NCBI GenBank assembly: GCA_027024225.1 | Contig: JALVSR010000042.1 | Location: 1-43,661 of the forward strand | Origin: Hyphomicrobiales bacterium | GTDB taxonomy: Bacteria; Pseudomonadota; Alphaproteobacteria; Rhizobiales; Aestuariivirgaceae | Reading direction: 5' to 3' | DNA length: 43,661 nt | In this document: positions 31,295-40,239 of the stretch, in pieces | Position numbering within the stretch: the stretch's first letter is position 1 | How the letters are laid out: every line of letters starts with the position of its first letter | Position numbers and translations under genes: made by a program | The notes under the pieces: generated by a model | Told to the model about the DNA's origin: nothing | Database searches by the model: none | The model's input: the letters and a program-made list of their open reading frames with translations, nothing else

Positions 31295-31822
31295 ATGAGT
31301 GAAAACGAAAAGGCCGAGAAGATTTCATACGGCAAGCTGGTAGAGCTGAAATATCGCCTGCTGGACGCCAAGACCGGCCAGGTGTTGAGCGCCGTTGAAT
31401 TTCCGCTCAACTACATTCACGGGCAGAACGAAATTCTCAGTTCCGAGATCATGAAGGAGCTCGAAGGCAAGCGTGCCGGCGAGGTCATCGAGCTGGAGCT
31501 GAATGGCGATGACCTGTTTGGTCCGCGCGATGAGAGCCTGGTCATCATCGAGCGACCGGAAAACGTGCCTGAGGAATACCGCAAGCCCGGCCTGCAGATC
31601 ATGATGCAGAACGAAAAGGGCGATGTGCGTCCCTTTTACGTCACCTACATGGATGACGAGAAGATCATCATAGACGGCAACAGTCCCTTTTCCGGGCGCG
31701 CGCTCAAGTTCGAGCTCGAGATCTTGGGAGTGCGCGAGCCGACCGAAGAGGAAATCGAAGCGGGCGGTATTGTACAGCCCGAGATGGTGAACCTGCCCGG
31801 CAAGAAGGTGCCGTTGAGCTGA
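31295..31822 (+). CDS. SlyD-like FKBP-type peptidyl-prolyl isomerase
   Basis: A 175-residue cytoplasmic FKBP/SlyD relative: strand KLVELKYRLLDAKTGQVL, the FPLNYIHGQNEILSSEIMKELEGKRAGEVIELELNGDDLFGPRD block (FKBP core, quoted in part as IHGQNEIL and LEGKRAGEV), then the IF-type insertion (PGLQIMMQNEKGDVRPFYVTYMDDEKIIIDGN) and closing strand ALKFELEILGVREPTEEE. The usual SlyD NHPLAG is NSPFSG here, and there is no His/Cys-rich metal tail, so it is probably a chaperone-isomerase rather than a nickel protein. It lies 30 bp after the 139-aa gene. A role in folding an Apr or partner protein is inferred from position only. Confidence 0.8.
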   Translation: MSENEKAEKISYGKLVELKYRLLDAKTGQVLSAVEFPLNYIHGQNEILSSEIMKELEGKRAGEVIELELNGDDLFGPRDESLVIIERPENVPEEYRKPGLQIMMQNEKGDVRPFYVTYMDDEKIIIDGNSPFSGRALKFELEILGVREPTEEEIEAGGIVQPEMVNLPGKKVPLS

Positions 31823-31965
31823 TGTGAGGTTTTTGGGCTGCCATGCCAGGCGGCCAGGCATGAAGTGGGCGATCGGTGCAAAATTTGCCGCTAGCCCGTT
31901 GCAAGCAACCGGCCTTGGCTGGTAAGAGAAACTGGGAAACAAACCACAAGCTGGAGGGAAAGCAC

Positions 31966-32124
31966 ATGGGTAAGCCTGCTGATCCGGCCACCGTGCCGCC
32001 GTGCAAGACTCGTTTCTATGAAACGCGTCCTCTGCCAAAAAACGAGAAGGGCTTCGTGGGCTTCGAAACCATCTGGGAGCCCTGGCACAAGGAAGCCGAG
32101 TATACCGTTCCGGAACGTCCGTAA
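31966..32124 (+). CDS. Small 52-aa protein of unknown function, last gene of the apr gene set
   Basis: Not recognised. ATG 31966 has the strongest ribosome site of the cluster, GGAGGGAAAGCAC, which picks it over the GTG-started ORF at 31876. The product is hydrophilic and Pro/Glu-rich with one Cys (TVPPCKTRFYETRP), an aromatic patch (GFVGFETIWEPWHKEAEY) and no membrane segment or signal. It is 143 bp downstream of the SlyD-like gene and 27 bp before a strong terminator, so it closes the transcription unit. High codon regularity and the ribosome site argue for a real gene. Partner or structural role unknown. Confidence 0.7.
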   Translation: MGKPADPATVPPCKTRFYETRPLPKNEKGFVGFETIWEPWHKEAEYTVPERP

Positions 32125-32151
32125 TACACATCGGTTCGGGCGATCATGAAG

Positions 32152-32178
32152 AGGCCATCCCGTCGGGGGTGGCCTTTT
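32152..32178 (+). terminator. Intrinsic terminator closing the apr transcription unit
   Basis: AGGCCATCCC-GTCG-GGGGTGGCCT (10-bp stem with one T-G pair) followed by TTTCAATTT. It lies 27 bp after the stop of the 52-aa gene. Confidence 0.8.
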
Positions 32179-32393
32179 CAATTTGGGCGTTGGGTCCCTC
32201 TGCCCGAATTGCGAACACGACTGTTCAAATGGGCGTCATGTGCTGGAATGGCGATTGCCATTTCGCTTTTCGACATATAGTATTCGCTGCATGTATATCC
32301 GGCCTTGCGGCTGCGGCTCGCTGGAGGGGAGAGCCTGCGCATTTCACGGCGCAAGCCGGGCCGTCAGCCCATCATGTCGAGGGAGGAATGAAA

Positions 32394-32837
32394 ATGAAAA
32401 TTCGTGAGTTTCTGGATGGTCAGCAGTCCACCGTCGTGGCCTGTCGCCGGGCAGACACCTTGCAGAGCGCGGCCATGCTGCTGCATTCCAATCATATCGG
32501 CGCCATGCCGGTGCTGGACGTGAATGGCAAGCTGGTGGGAATCCTGTCCGAACGAGATATCGTCTCCGCTCTGTCTCAACGGCCGCAGCAGCTGATGCAG
32601 CTCAAGGTGGGCGATGTCATGTCCTCTCCGCCCGTTACATGCAACGAGAACAAGGACATGTGTGACGCCATGCGGGTGATGCTGAGCCACAAGTTCCGCC
32701 ACCTGCCCATCGTGAGCGATAGCGGCGAGCTGAGGGGTATGCTGTCCATTCGCGACTGTCTGGCCATGCAACTGCGGGACAAGGAGCTGGAGGCCAACGT
32801 GCTGCGCGACAGCTTCATCGCCGCGCGTTACAGCTGA
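32394..32837 (+). CDS. Stand-alone CBS-pair protein
   Basis: A 147-residue protein made of two CBS motifs forming one Bateman module: AAMLLHSNHIGAMPVLDVNGKLVGILSERDIVSAL and AMRVMLSHKFRHLPIVSDSGELRGMLSIRDCLA (cited by the markers GILSERDIV and GMLSIRDCL). Such modules sense adenine nucleotides such as AMP, ATP or NAD. The target is unknown. I chose ATG 32394 over 32388 because GGGAGG lies 7 bases upstream of it but abuts the earlier ATG. It is separated from the apr set by a terminator, so a promoter within 32179-32393 is likely. AMP sensing would fit a neighbour of AMP-consuming AprBA, but that link is speculation. Confidence 0.88.
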   Translation: MKIREFLDGQQSTVVACRRADTLQSAAMLLHSNHIGAMPVLDVNGKLVGILSERDIVSALSQRPQQLMQLKVGDVMSSPPVTCNENKDMCDAMRVMLSHKFRHLPIVSDSGELRGMLSIRDCLAMQLRDKELEANVLRDSFIAARYS

Positions 32838-32882
32838 ACGCCAGGAAGAGGCCATCCGGCATCCATCGCGAAACTTCAAGAG

Positions 32883-32906
32883 AGGCCGGCGCAGTGCCGG
32901 CCTTTC
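32883..32906. terminator. Bidirectional terminator between the CBS gene and hemN
   Basis: AGGCCGGC-GCAGT-GCCGGCCT followed by TTCATT on the plus strand and by CTCTCTTG on the minus strand; the genes converge here. Confidence 0.8.
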
Positions 32907-32957
32907 ATTATGCGCACCATGTCGCGCGCCGAGCACGCCCATCCTGGAGGCAATCAG

Positions 32958-34316
32958 TCATACTGCCTTGGCATGACGCTGCGGCTTGGGCTGATAGTAG
33001 GCGTCGAACGCGGTGCAGACCGTACGCACGAAAAGGCGCTTGTCTTCCGGCACCTCCACCACGCCGCTCTCCCTGTCAATCCTGCACAGCCCATCGGCCT
33101 CCAACGGCTCCAGTTTCTCATAGGCCTCGTCCAGAATCGCTGGATCAAACCCATGCTCCTGCACGATGGCGCGCGGATCGGCCCGCAGAAAGCACATGAG
33201 CTTTTCGATGATCTCCCCGCGCATGCGGTCTTCCGCCGTTAGCTTCAGTCCGCGGTCGATGGCCAGGCGGCCATCGCAAATGCGCGTGGCCCATTTCGCC
33301 ATGTCGCGGGCGGATTGCGCATAACCTTGTGGCAACGAGGAAATGGCGGAGCAGCCAAACCCGACGAGCGCATCGGCCGGATCCACCGTATAGCCCTGAA
33401 AATTGCGCCGCAACGTGCCTTCGTGCAGCGCGGCGGTCATGGAATCCTCATTGCGCGCGTAATGATCGAGCCCGATGGCTGTATAGCCATGTTGCTTGAG
33501 GGTTTCACCGATGGCGATGGCCTGTTCGTAGCGTTCCTCGATGCCGGGCAGATCCTCGTCGTGAATCATCTTCTGGTGTTTCTTGAACCAGGGCACATGC
33601 GCATAGCCAAACACGGCGATGCGGTCAGGCGCCAGCCCGGCGGCCAGTTTGGCCGATTCCACCACCGATTCCACCGTTTGCCCGGGCAGACCGTACATGA
33701 GGTCGAAATTGATGGCCGTGATGCCGGCCTCGCGCAGGTTGCGCACGCACTCGGCCACCATCTCGTAGGGTTGGATGCGATTCACCAGTTTCTGGACCCG
33801 CTCGTTGAAATCCTGCACACCGAAGCTGCCACGGTTGAAGCCCATTTCCGCCAGGGCAAAAGCCTTCGCGCGGCTGAGCGTGCGCGGATCCATCTCGATG
33901 GCGATTTCGGCATCGTCGGTGAATCCGAACAATTCCCGCACCTTGGCGACGATGCTGCCCAGATCCTCTTCCGTCAGATAGGTGGGCGTGCCGCCGCCGA
34001 AGTGAAAATGCCGCACCCGCCCCTGCGGCCCTTTCAGCATGGGCGCGGTCAGCTCGATTTCGCGCAGAAGGTTTTGGGTATAGCGCGCCGCGCGCTCATA
34101 GGTGTTGGGAATGGTGGTGTGACAGCCACAATACCAGCACATCTGCCGGCAGAAGGGGATGTGCACATACACCGAGAGACTCGCATCCTCGGGCAGTTCA
34201 CCCAGCCAGTTCACCCAGGTTTCCGGCGCGAAATCGCTCGCGAATTGCACCGCCGTAGGATAGCTGGTGTAACGCGGGACATCCTGCAGGGCATATTTTT
34301 TCAGCCGTTCGTCCAT
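32958..34316 (-). CDS. hemN: Oxygen-independent coproporphyrinogen III oxidase HemN
   Basis: A radical-SAM enzyme converting coproporphyrinogen III to protoporphyrinogen IX without oxygen. The cluster motif is VHIPFCRQMCWYCGCHT (C56, C60, C63 plus the HemN-specific C65), which with the N-terminal PRYTSYPTAVQF segment separates it from the shorter HemW. FHFGGGTPTYL, AIEMDPRTL, RGSFGVQDFNERVQK and GLDHYARNEDSM are further HemN markers. Length 452 residues, normal. It implies heme synthesis under microoxic or anoxic conditions. It is 89 bp downstream of rdgB on the same strand. Confidence 0.95.
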   Translation of the reverse strand: MDERLKKYALQDVPRYTSYPTAVQFASDFAPETWVNWLGELPEDASLSVYVHIPFCRQMCWYCGCHTTIPNTYERAARYTQNLLREIELTAPMLKGPQGRVRHFHFGGGTPTYLTEEDLGSIVAKVRELFGFTDDAEIAIEMDPRTLSRAKAFALAEMGFNRGSFGVQDFNERVQKLVNRIQPYEMVAECVRNLREAGITAINFDLMYGLPGQTVESVVESAKLAAGLAPDRIAVFGYAHVPWFKKHQKMIHDEDLPGIEERYEQAIAIGETLKQHGYTAIGLDHYARNEDSMTAALHEGTLRRNFQGYTVDPADALVGFGCSAISSLPQGYAQSARDMAKWATRICDGRLAIDRGLKLTAEDRMRGEIIEKLMCFLRADPRAIVQEHGFDPAILDEAYEKLEPLEADGLCRIDRESGVVEVPEDKRLFVRTVCTAFDAYYQPKPQRHAKAV

Positions 34317-34405
34317 GGCCTTCTTTCTACTCCGCCCGCTTCACCTCGCCAATGTGCGCGGTGCCGATTTTCCATCATTTAATGCAACACGGCCCGGCGG
34401 CCTCT

Positions 34406-35032
34406 TCAGCTCTCTTCACGCGCCGCCCTCAAGGCCGCCAGCAGTTTTTCGAAGGCTCGCGCGCGATGGCTCATGGCGTGTTTCTTCTCCGGCTCCATCT
34501 CGGCGAAGGTGATGTCATGCCCTTTCGGCACGAAGATGGGATCATAGCCGAACCCCTTCTCGCCCCGTGGCGGCCATACCAGATGCCCGTGCACCTCTCC
34601 GCGGAAGGTTTCCACATTGCCATCGGGCCAGGCCAGCGCCAATGCGCACACGAAATGCGCCTTGCGTTGTTCGGGCGTGGTGGCGCCCTTTTCGCGCAAG
34701 CCCTCCTCGACCTTTTCCATCGCCTTGTAAAAATCCTTCTCCGGCCCGCCCCAGCGCGCCGAATAGATGCCGGGCGCGCCTCCAAGAGCGTCCACGCACA
34801 GTCCCGAATCATCGGCCAGCGCCGGCAGGCGCGCGCCTTCCGCCGCGGCCCTTGCCTTGATGATGGCGTTTTCCTCGAACGTCTTGCCCGTTTCCTCCGG
34901 CTCCGGCAGACCCAGCTCGCCGGCGGAAACCACCTCAAGCCCCAAAGGGCGCAACAAGTCGCCGATTTCGCGCACTTTTCCCGGGTTGTGCGAGGCAATG
35001 ACGATTTTCGATCCCGGTGGCAATGGTTTCAT
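34406..35032 (-). CDS. rdgB: RdgB/HAM1-type dITP/XTP pyrophosphatase
   Basis: Cleans non-canonical purine triphosphates (ITP, dITP, XTP) from the pool. [14 protein letters not shown] at the N-terminus, [47 protein letters not shown] (markers [10 protein letters not shown] and ADDSGL) and [12 protein letters not shown]...[16 protein letters not shown] are canonical. ATG 35032 has GGGAGG 9 bases upstream; the track start at 35056 does not. Length 208 residues. In many alphaproteobacteria rdgB follows rph and precedes hemW; here rph is 11 kb away and hemN follows instead. Confidence 0.95.
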   Translation of the reverse strand: MKPLPPGSKIVIASHNPGKVREIGDLLRPLGLEVVSAGELGLPEPEETGKTFEENAIIKARAAAEGARLPALADDSGLCVDALGGAPGIYSARWGGPEKDFYKAMEKVEEGLREKGATTPEQRKAHFVCALALAWPDGNVETFRGEVHGHLVWPPRGEKGFGYDPIFVPKGHDITFAEMEPEKKHAMSHRARAFEKLLAALRAAREES

Positions 35033-35184
35033 GTGGAGGTGCCTCCCTTCGGACAAGAACGGGATTCTGAAAGAAGCGTTCCAACACGCCGGAAGGGCAG
35101 AGGGTTCCGGCCGATGAAAGGATTGCCGTTTTGAAGCTTCTTGACAATAGGTGCCGGAGGCACGGGGAGGCGATGGCGCGCGGC

Positions 35185-36960
35185 CTATCCTTTTGCCGGG
35201 GCGGCGGGTTCGCCTCTTCGAGCGCTGCGCACCGCCGCCAAAAGGTCATCCGGATCGAACGGCTTGGGCAGGAAGCCATCCATGCCCGCGGCCAGGCAAC
35301 GCTGACGCTCGTCCTCGGAAGAGCCGGCGCTGAGCGCCAGCACCGGCGTGGGCTCGGCCCGCAGGTCACGCTCCAGCTGGCGCAGGGCCTGCGTGGCCTC
35401 CAGCCCGTCCATGCGTGGCATGTGAACGTCCATGAGAATACACGCCGGTTTTTCCAGTGCGCCGCGCAACGCCTGTTTCATCCATTCCAGGGCCAGCGAA
35501 CCATCATCCACGCGCCACACACGATATCCTTCCCGCTCCAGGATGGCGCGGGCGATCTGCGCGTTTACCGTATTATCTTCCGCGATCAGCACCAGTGGTC
35601 CCTTGCGCTCGGAGCGCCTGCCCGCCTTGTGCGCGCGGTGGCTCAAATGCCGCAGCGAGGCCACCGACAATGCGATCCGCTCCGGCGTATGCCCCTTTAC
35701 GAGACGTTCCTCGAAGGTGTTCCGGCGCAGGGGGCGCAGCAGGTATCCGTAAAGATGTTCGTCCTGCAGCAGGTCCTGCAGCCGCAAGCGCTCCTCCGGC
35801 GCCAGCAGCAGCCAGACGCGCGCCATCGGCTCGCCCGTTTCCAGCCGGTAGAGCGCCGCCCGCAGAGTGTCGGCATTGCGGCCATCGACGATGATCTCCG
35901 CGCCGGGATCGGCCAGAAGATCGTGCAACATCTCCGGCGCCACCACCTGCGCCTGGCCGCCATGGGCCTCGATGTAGCGTGCAAGGCTCTTCCGCGCCGG
36001 GCCGGCGGGCGCGACCACCTGAAAGCGCACGCCCCGCAGCGGTCGAGTCAAGGCTTCCTCATCCTTCTCATCGGCTTCCTGTTCGGCTACCGGACGCATG
36101 GGCAGAAAGACATGAAATGTCGCCCCCTTGCCCGGTGCATTGTCCAGCGCCAGCGTGCCCTGCAGGCTCGCCACCAGCTCCCGCACGATGGCCAGGCCCA
36201 GGCCCGCGCCGCCCTCCTGCGCCACGTCATGCGCCGCCTCGCGGGCGAAGGGGGTGAACAGCCGCTCTTCCACTTCTGGCGGCATGCCCGGGCCGGTGTC
36301 CGCCACCACCAGCCGCAGCCCCGCCGCCTCTCGCTCCAGCGAGATGAAGACGCCCCCCCGCCGCGTGAACTTGATGGCATTGCCGGCCAGGTTGAGCAGA
36401 ATTTGCCGCAGGCGCAACTCGTCGCCCAGCCAGCGGCCGCGCACGTCCGGCGCGATGAAACAGGCCATCTCCAGCTCTCGCGCATGGGCTCTGGGAGCCA
36501 GCATTTCCGTGATGTTCTCCACCACCCGGACCGGATCGAAGGGCTGGGAGGCGCAAGGCGCGCCGGCATCGGTGGCGCCCAGCGCGTTGGCCCGGGCCCG
36601 CTCCAGCAGCTCGTCCACCATCGACAACAGCAGGCGGCCGGAGGCATCCAGATTCTGCACGTAGCTGAGCTGTTCGGCATTCAGCGGCGTGTTGCGCAAC
36701 AGCTCCACCAGGCCGATAATGCCATGCAGCGGCGTGCGCAACTCATGGCTGACGATGGCCAGCATGCGGTCGCGGGTGGCGCTGTGTGCCGGCACCTCCG
36801 GGGCTGCGCGGCCGGGCGCGCTACCAGGGGAAGCACGTTCGGAAGGCCGGACGCGATGTTTCCGCCGCGGTCCGGCTCCGGTGCCGCGCCACGCCCGGGC
36901 CAGGCGCGACAACAGTCGACGTGCCAGCGAAAACGGAGGATGGCCGGAATCATGCACCAT
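35185..36960 (-). CDS. Soluble hybrid sensor histidine kinase with C-terminal receiver
   Basis: A 591-residue hybrid kinase. There is a basic N-terminus without a membrane segment or recognisable sensor domain, then HisKA ([19 protein letters not shown]72), HATPase (N box [10 protein letters not shown]1 [11 protein letters not shown]2 [13 protein letters not shown]), then a degenerate receiver-like segment (about 310-420, no acidic phospho-site visible) and a canonical receiver ([19 protein letters not shown], phospho-acceptor D511 in [12 protein letters not shown], Thr/Ser site LALSAG, Lys in FLPKPF). BarA/Sil-type multi-step relays have this order, but no Hpt partner is nearby. Input is unknown. 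It is divergent from chvI and 152 bp upstream of rdgB. Confidence 0.88.
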   Translation of the reverse strand: MVHDSGHPPFSLARRLLSRLARAWRGTGAGPRRKHRVRPSERASPGSAPGRAAPEVPAHSATRDRMLAIVSHELRTPLHGIIGLVELLRNTPLNAEQLSYVQNLDASGRLLLSMVDELLERARANALGATDAGAPCASQPFDPVRVVENITEMLAPRAHARELEMACFIAPDVRGRWLGDELRLRQILLNLAGNAIKFTRRGGVFISLEREAAGLRLVVADTGPGMPPEVEERLFTPFAREAAHDVAQEGGAGLGLAIVRELVASLQGTLALDNAPGKGATFHVFLPMRPVAEQEADEKDEEALTRPLRGVRFQVVAPAGPARKSLARYIEAHGGQAQVVAPEMLHDLLADPGAEIIVDGRNADTLRAALYRLETGEPMARVWLLLAPEERLRLQDLLQDEHLYGYLLRPLRRNTFEERLVKGHTPERIALSVASLRHLSHRAHKAGRRSERKGPLVLIAEDNTVNAQIARAILEREGYRVWRVDDGSLALEWMKQALRGALEKPACILMDVHMPRMDGLEATQALRQLERDLRAEPTPVLALSAGSSEDERQRCLAAGMDGFLPKPFDPDDLLAAVRSARRGEPAAPAKG

Positions 36961-37361
36961 TTTCGGGTGTCCTTTTTGCCAACATGGAAAGCTGACGATG
37001 CAATCCGCCCGCCAGCCAGGAAAAAAGCGTCCGGTGCGCGGATTCTGTTTTTGCCAGATAAGGAGTAAAGGCCACTTTGGCGCAAAGGGTCGAATTTTAG
37101 GGACCTTGCATGAAAGTGGTCATCGTTCGCGGGAGACATGCATGAGCGTGTGCCGACGAACTGGAAATCGCGCCTTTCATGCCCAAATTCCTGATGGGCA
37201 AGGGCGGTGCGCGGCAGGAAGCTTGTCCTGTCCCGCCCCCGATTGCCGAGAGTGCGGTTGTCATAATTTTGTCGCGCTTGCACGCTTCAAGCAGTAACGT
37301 GTGCAATGCGGCGCACATGCCAAACCGGCATGAACCGGCATAACATGGAAGAAGAGGACCG
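36961..37361. other. 401-bp divergent intergenic region, hybrid kinase / chvI
   Basis: No gene is supported. A short direct repeat ACCGGCATGA/ACCGGCATAA occurs just before the chvI ribosome site (AAGAAGAGGACCG). I see no clear promoter pair. Confidence 0.4.
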
Positions 37362-38060
37362 ATGCCGACCATCGCCCTGGTAGATGACGATCGCAACATC
37401 CTCGCTTCGGTGGCCATGGCCTTCGAGGCGGAAGGATTTCGCACCCGCACCTACACCGACGGTGCAGCCGCGCTGGAAGGGCTGCTGGAAGATCCGCCCG
37501 ATATCGCCGTGCTGGACATCAAGATGCCGCGGATGGATGGCATGGAACTGTTGCGCCGGCTGCGGCAGAAAAGCGACATACCGGTAATATTCCTCACGTC
37601 CAAGGACGATGAGATCGACGAGCTTTTCGGTCTGAAGATGGGGGCGGACGATTATATTCGCAAACCCTTTTCACAACGGCTGCTGGTGGAACGTGTGAAG
37701 ACCGTGCTGCGCCGCGCCCGCTCTCGTGCGGAAGGCGATGACGAGGAGTCCGACCGCGTCATTCGCCGCGGGAAGCTGGTGCTGGACCCCGACAGGCACA
37801 TCTGCCTGTGGAATGGCCATTCGGTGACGCTCACGGTGACCGAATTTCTCATTTTCCAGGCGCTCGCCCAGCGTCCGGGAATCGTGAAGACGCGCGAGGC
37901 GCTCATGGACGCGGCCTATGACGACCAGGTTTACGTGGACGACCGCACCATCGATTCCCACATAAAGCGGCTGCGCAAGAAATTCCGCGCCGTCGATCCG
38001 GACTTCAACGCCATCGAGACGCTCTACGGCGTTGGCTACCGGTTTCGCGAGGATGCATGA
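37362..38060 (+). CDS. chvI: ChvI-type response regulator (OmpR family)
   Basis: A 232-residue two-domain regulator. The receiver opens with [23 protein letters not shown], with D52 in [12 protein letters not shown] in [11 protein letters not shown] and K in DYIRKPF. The winged-helix DNA-binding domain ends with [20 protein letters not shown] and [12 protein letters not shown]. The spacing and the [26 protein letters not shown] pattern match ChvI of rhizobia, which controls acid and envelope-stress, exopolysaccharide and motility genes. It is followed by its kinase chvG 175 bp downstream. Confidence 0.95.
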   Translation: MPTIALVDDDRNILASVAMAFEAEGFRTRTYTDGAAALEGLLEDPPDIAVLDIKMPRMDGMELLRRLRQKSDIPVIFLTSKDDEIDELFGLKMGADDYIRKPFSQRLLVERVKTVLRRARSRAEGDDEESDRVIRRGKLVLDPDRHICLWNGHSVTLTVTEFLIFQALAQRPGIVKTREALMDAAYDDQVYVDDRTIDSHIKRLRKKFRAVDPDFNAIETLYGVGYRFREDA

Positions 38061-38235
38061 TCCCGCAACAGCGGCCCAACGCCGCCCCGCACCGGCCGGA
38101 ATTCGCATTCTCGCGCAAGCCTGCTATATCTTTCAATGGGTTGTGAAATGGGTGACGAATGATGGCGGAATGCGAGCGGACATGCATGCGTATCGCACCG
38201 CTCTTCGGTCATGAACGGAAACGGGTGCTGCACGC

Positions 38236-40143
38236 ATGAAGGCCACGCTGGCGCGAAAGGCAGAGGAGACGGCGCGCGCCACGCCCGCAGACCAGGCGGC
38301 GGGCGGGGAAACGGAGCACGCCATCCCCGCGGCCGAAAGTGACGCCGCGTCACGCAAGGATGGCGCAAATGCCTTCTCCCGAGCACGACATGCCCCGGCG
38401 AGAGCCGCTCCAGCGGAGGCTTCCAACAAGGAAGAAGGGCAGGCCTTTCCACTGCTCGAGTGGCTGCGCAGGTTGCGCCCCACCAGCTTGCTGGCACGCA
38501 TCGTGCTCACCAACATCCTCGGCCTGCTCATCCTGGTTGGCGGCATTCTGTATTTCAACCAGTCCCGCGAGAGCCTCATCGACGCGCGCGTGGATTCGCT
38601 CATGACCCAGGCGCGCATCATGGCCGCGGCCATCGCCTCGGCCGCCACGGTGGACACCGGAGAGATCATCATCGACCCCGACCGCCTGCTGGCGGAAATG
38701 GGTGATGTCACGGCCTCACCCCCCAAATCGCTGTCCTGGATCATCCGGCCGGACAGGGTGGCGCCCGTGCTGCGGCGAATCACGCGCTCCACCGACACCA
38801 TCGCCCGCGTCTATGATGCGGAAGGGCTGTTGGTGGCCGATTCGCGCAATCTCTACGGCGGTCTGCTGGAACAGGAGGTCCCCGCCCTGCCGGAACAGCA
38901 GCCCGGTTGGTGGGAGCGCTTCTGGCGCTGGTTGGACAAGAAGCTGTTCGCCAACGAATATCCGTTGCAAAAGGACTATACCTTCTCCAACGGCAAGTCC
39001 TTTCCCGAGGTGCGCGCCGCACTCAACGGCGCATCCGTCTCCGTCGTGCGGGTGAACAAGCGGGGCGAAATCATCGTCACCGTGGCGGTGCCCGTCTCGC
39101 GCCAGCATTCGGTGCTCGGCACGCTGTTGCTTTCCACCCGCGGCGGCGAGATCGACGAGGTGCTCCGCGCCGAGCGGCGGCTCATCATCTTCATGTTCCT
39201 GGTGGCGGGCCTGGTGACGCTGCTGCTGTCGGTGTCGCTGGCCTCGCAGGTGGCCGACCCCATCCGGCGGCTGGCCAGGGCGGCGGAAAAGGTGCGCAAG
39301 GGCGTGGACAACCGGGTGGAAATCCCCGATTTCACCAGTCGCAACGACGAAATCGGCCACCTTTCCGGGGCGCTTCGCGACATGACGCAGGCGCTCTACA
39401 AGCGCATCGACGCCATCGAATCCTTCGCCGCGGACGTGGCGCACGAGATCAAGAACCCGCTCACCTCCCTGCGCTCCGCCGTGGAGACGCTGCAATTCGC
39501 CCGCACGAAGGAGCAACGCGACCGGTTGATAGAGGTGGTGACCCAGGACGTGAAGCGGCTCGACCGGCTCATCTCCGACATCTCCGACGCTTCGAGGCTG
39601 GATGCCGAGCTGGCCCGCAGCCATGCCGAGCCGGTGGACGTGGCCGAGCTGTTGCAGACCCTGGCAACGGTCATGAACGAGACCGCGCGCGAGGGCGAGG
39701 CGAAAATAGAGATCGTGCGCGATCCCCTGCCACGCGGTGTGCCGAAAAAGGATGCCTACGTGGTCATGGGGCACGATGTGCGCCTGGCCCAGGTGGTGCG
39801 CAACCTGCTGGCCAACGCCCGTTCCTTCTCGCCGGAGAACGGCGTCATCACCATCCGCCTGCGCCGCCCCCGCCACTTCGTGGAGTTCGCGGTGGAGGAC
39901 CAGGGGCCCGGCATTCCGCCCGAAAACCTCGAGAAGATCTTCCAGCGTTTCTACACCCACCGGCCGGCGCAATTTTTCGGTCAGAATTCCGGCCTCGGAC
40001 TGGCCATTTCGCGCCAGATCGTGGAGGCCCACGGCGGCCGCATCTGGGCGGAAAACATCACCGAGCGCCAGCCTGATGGCAGCGAGGTCATCAAGGGGGC
40101 GCGCCTGGTGGTGCGGCTGCCCCACGCCGCGCACCAGGCGTAA
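38236..40143 (+). CDS. chvG: ChvG/ExoS-type sensor histidine kinase
   Basis: Membrane partner of ChvI. The first 85 residues are a polar, Ala/Glu-rich cytoplasmic tail. TM1 is about 88-107 (IVLTNILGLLILVGGILYF). A periplasmic stimulus-sensing domain of about 200 residues follows, then TM2 about 315-335 (IIFMFLVAGLVTLLLSV), HAMP (DPIRRLARAAEKV), HisKA with H403 (AADVAHEIKNPLTSLRSA) and HATPase (NLLANARSF, DQGPGIPPEN, GLGLAISRQIV). In rhizobia ExoR restrains this kinase in the periplasm; exoR is not in the window. The usual downstream hprK/PTS genes are replaced by envC-ctpA. Confidence 0.93.
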   Translation: MKATLARKAEETARATPADQAAGGETEHAIPAAESDAASRKDGANAFSRARHAPARAAPAEASNKEEGQAFPLLEWLRRLRPTSLLARIVLTNILGLLILVGGILYFNQSRESLIDARVDSLMTQARIMAAAIASAATVDTGEIIIDPDRLLAEMGDVTASPPKSLSWIIRPDRVAPVLRRITRSTDTIARVYDAEGLLVADSRNLYGGLLEQEVPALPEQQPGWWERFWRWLDKKLFANEYPLQKDYTFSNGKSFPEVRAALNGASVSVVRVNKRGEIIVTVAVPVSRQHSVLGTLLLSTRGGEIDEVLRAERRLIIFMFLVAGLVTLLLSVSLASQVADPIRRLARAAEKVRKGVDNRVEIPDFTSRNDEIGHLSGALRDMTQALYKRIDAIESFAADVAHEIKNPLTSLRSAVETLQFARTKEQRDRLIEVVTQDVKRLDRLISDISDASRLDAELARSHAEPVDVAELLQTLATVMNETAREGEAKIEIVRDPLPRGVPKKDAYVVMGHDVRLAQVVRNLLANARSFSPENGVITIRLRRPRHFVEFAVEDQGPGIPPENLEKIFQRFYTHRPAQFFGQNSGLGLAISRQIVEAHGGRIWAENITERQPDGSEVIKGARLVVRLPHAAHQA

Positions 40144-40239
40144 GCAAAGGGTTAACCATGCTCCGGCACCATGGCGCGACGGACACACGGCCCATGACGC
40201 CGGCACGATCATGCACACGTCGGCCCTCATGCGAAAGGA

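Noticed and set aside
32958-34316. HemW rather than HemN
   Set aside because: It has the fourth Cys (CWYCGC) and the PRYTSYPTA N-terminus of HemN, and is too long for HemW.
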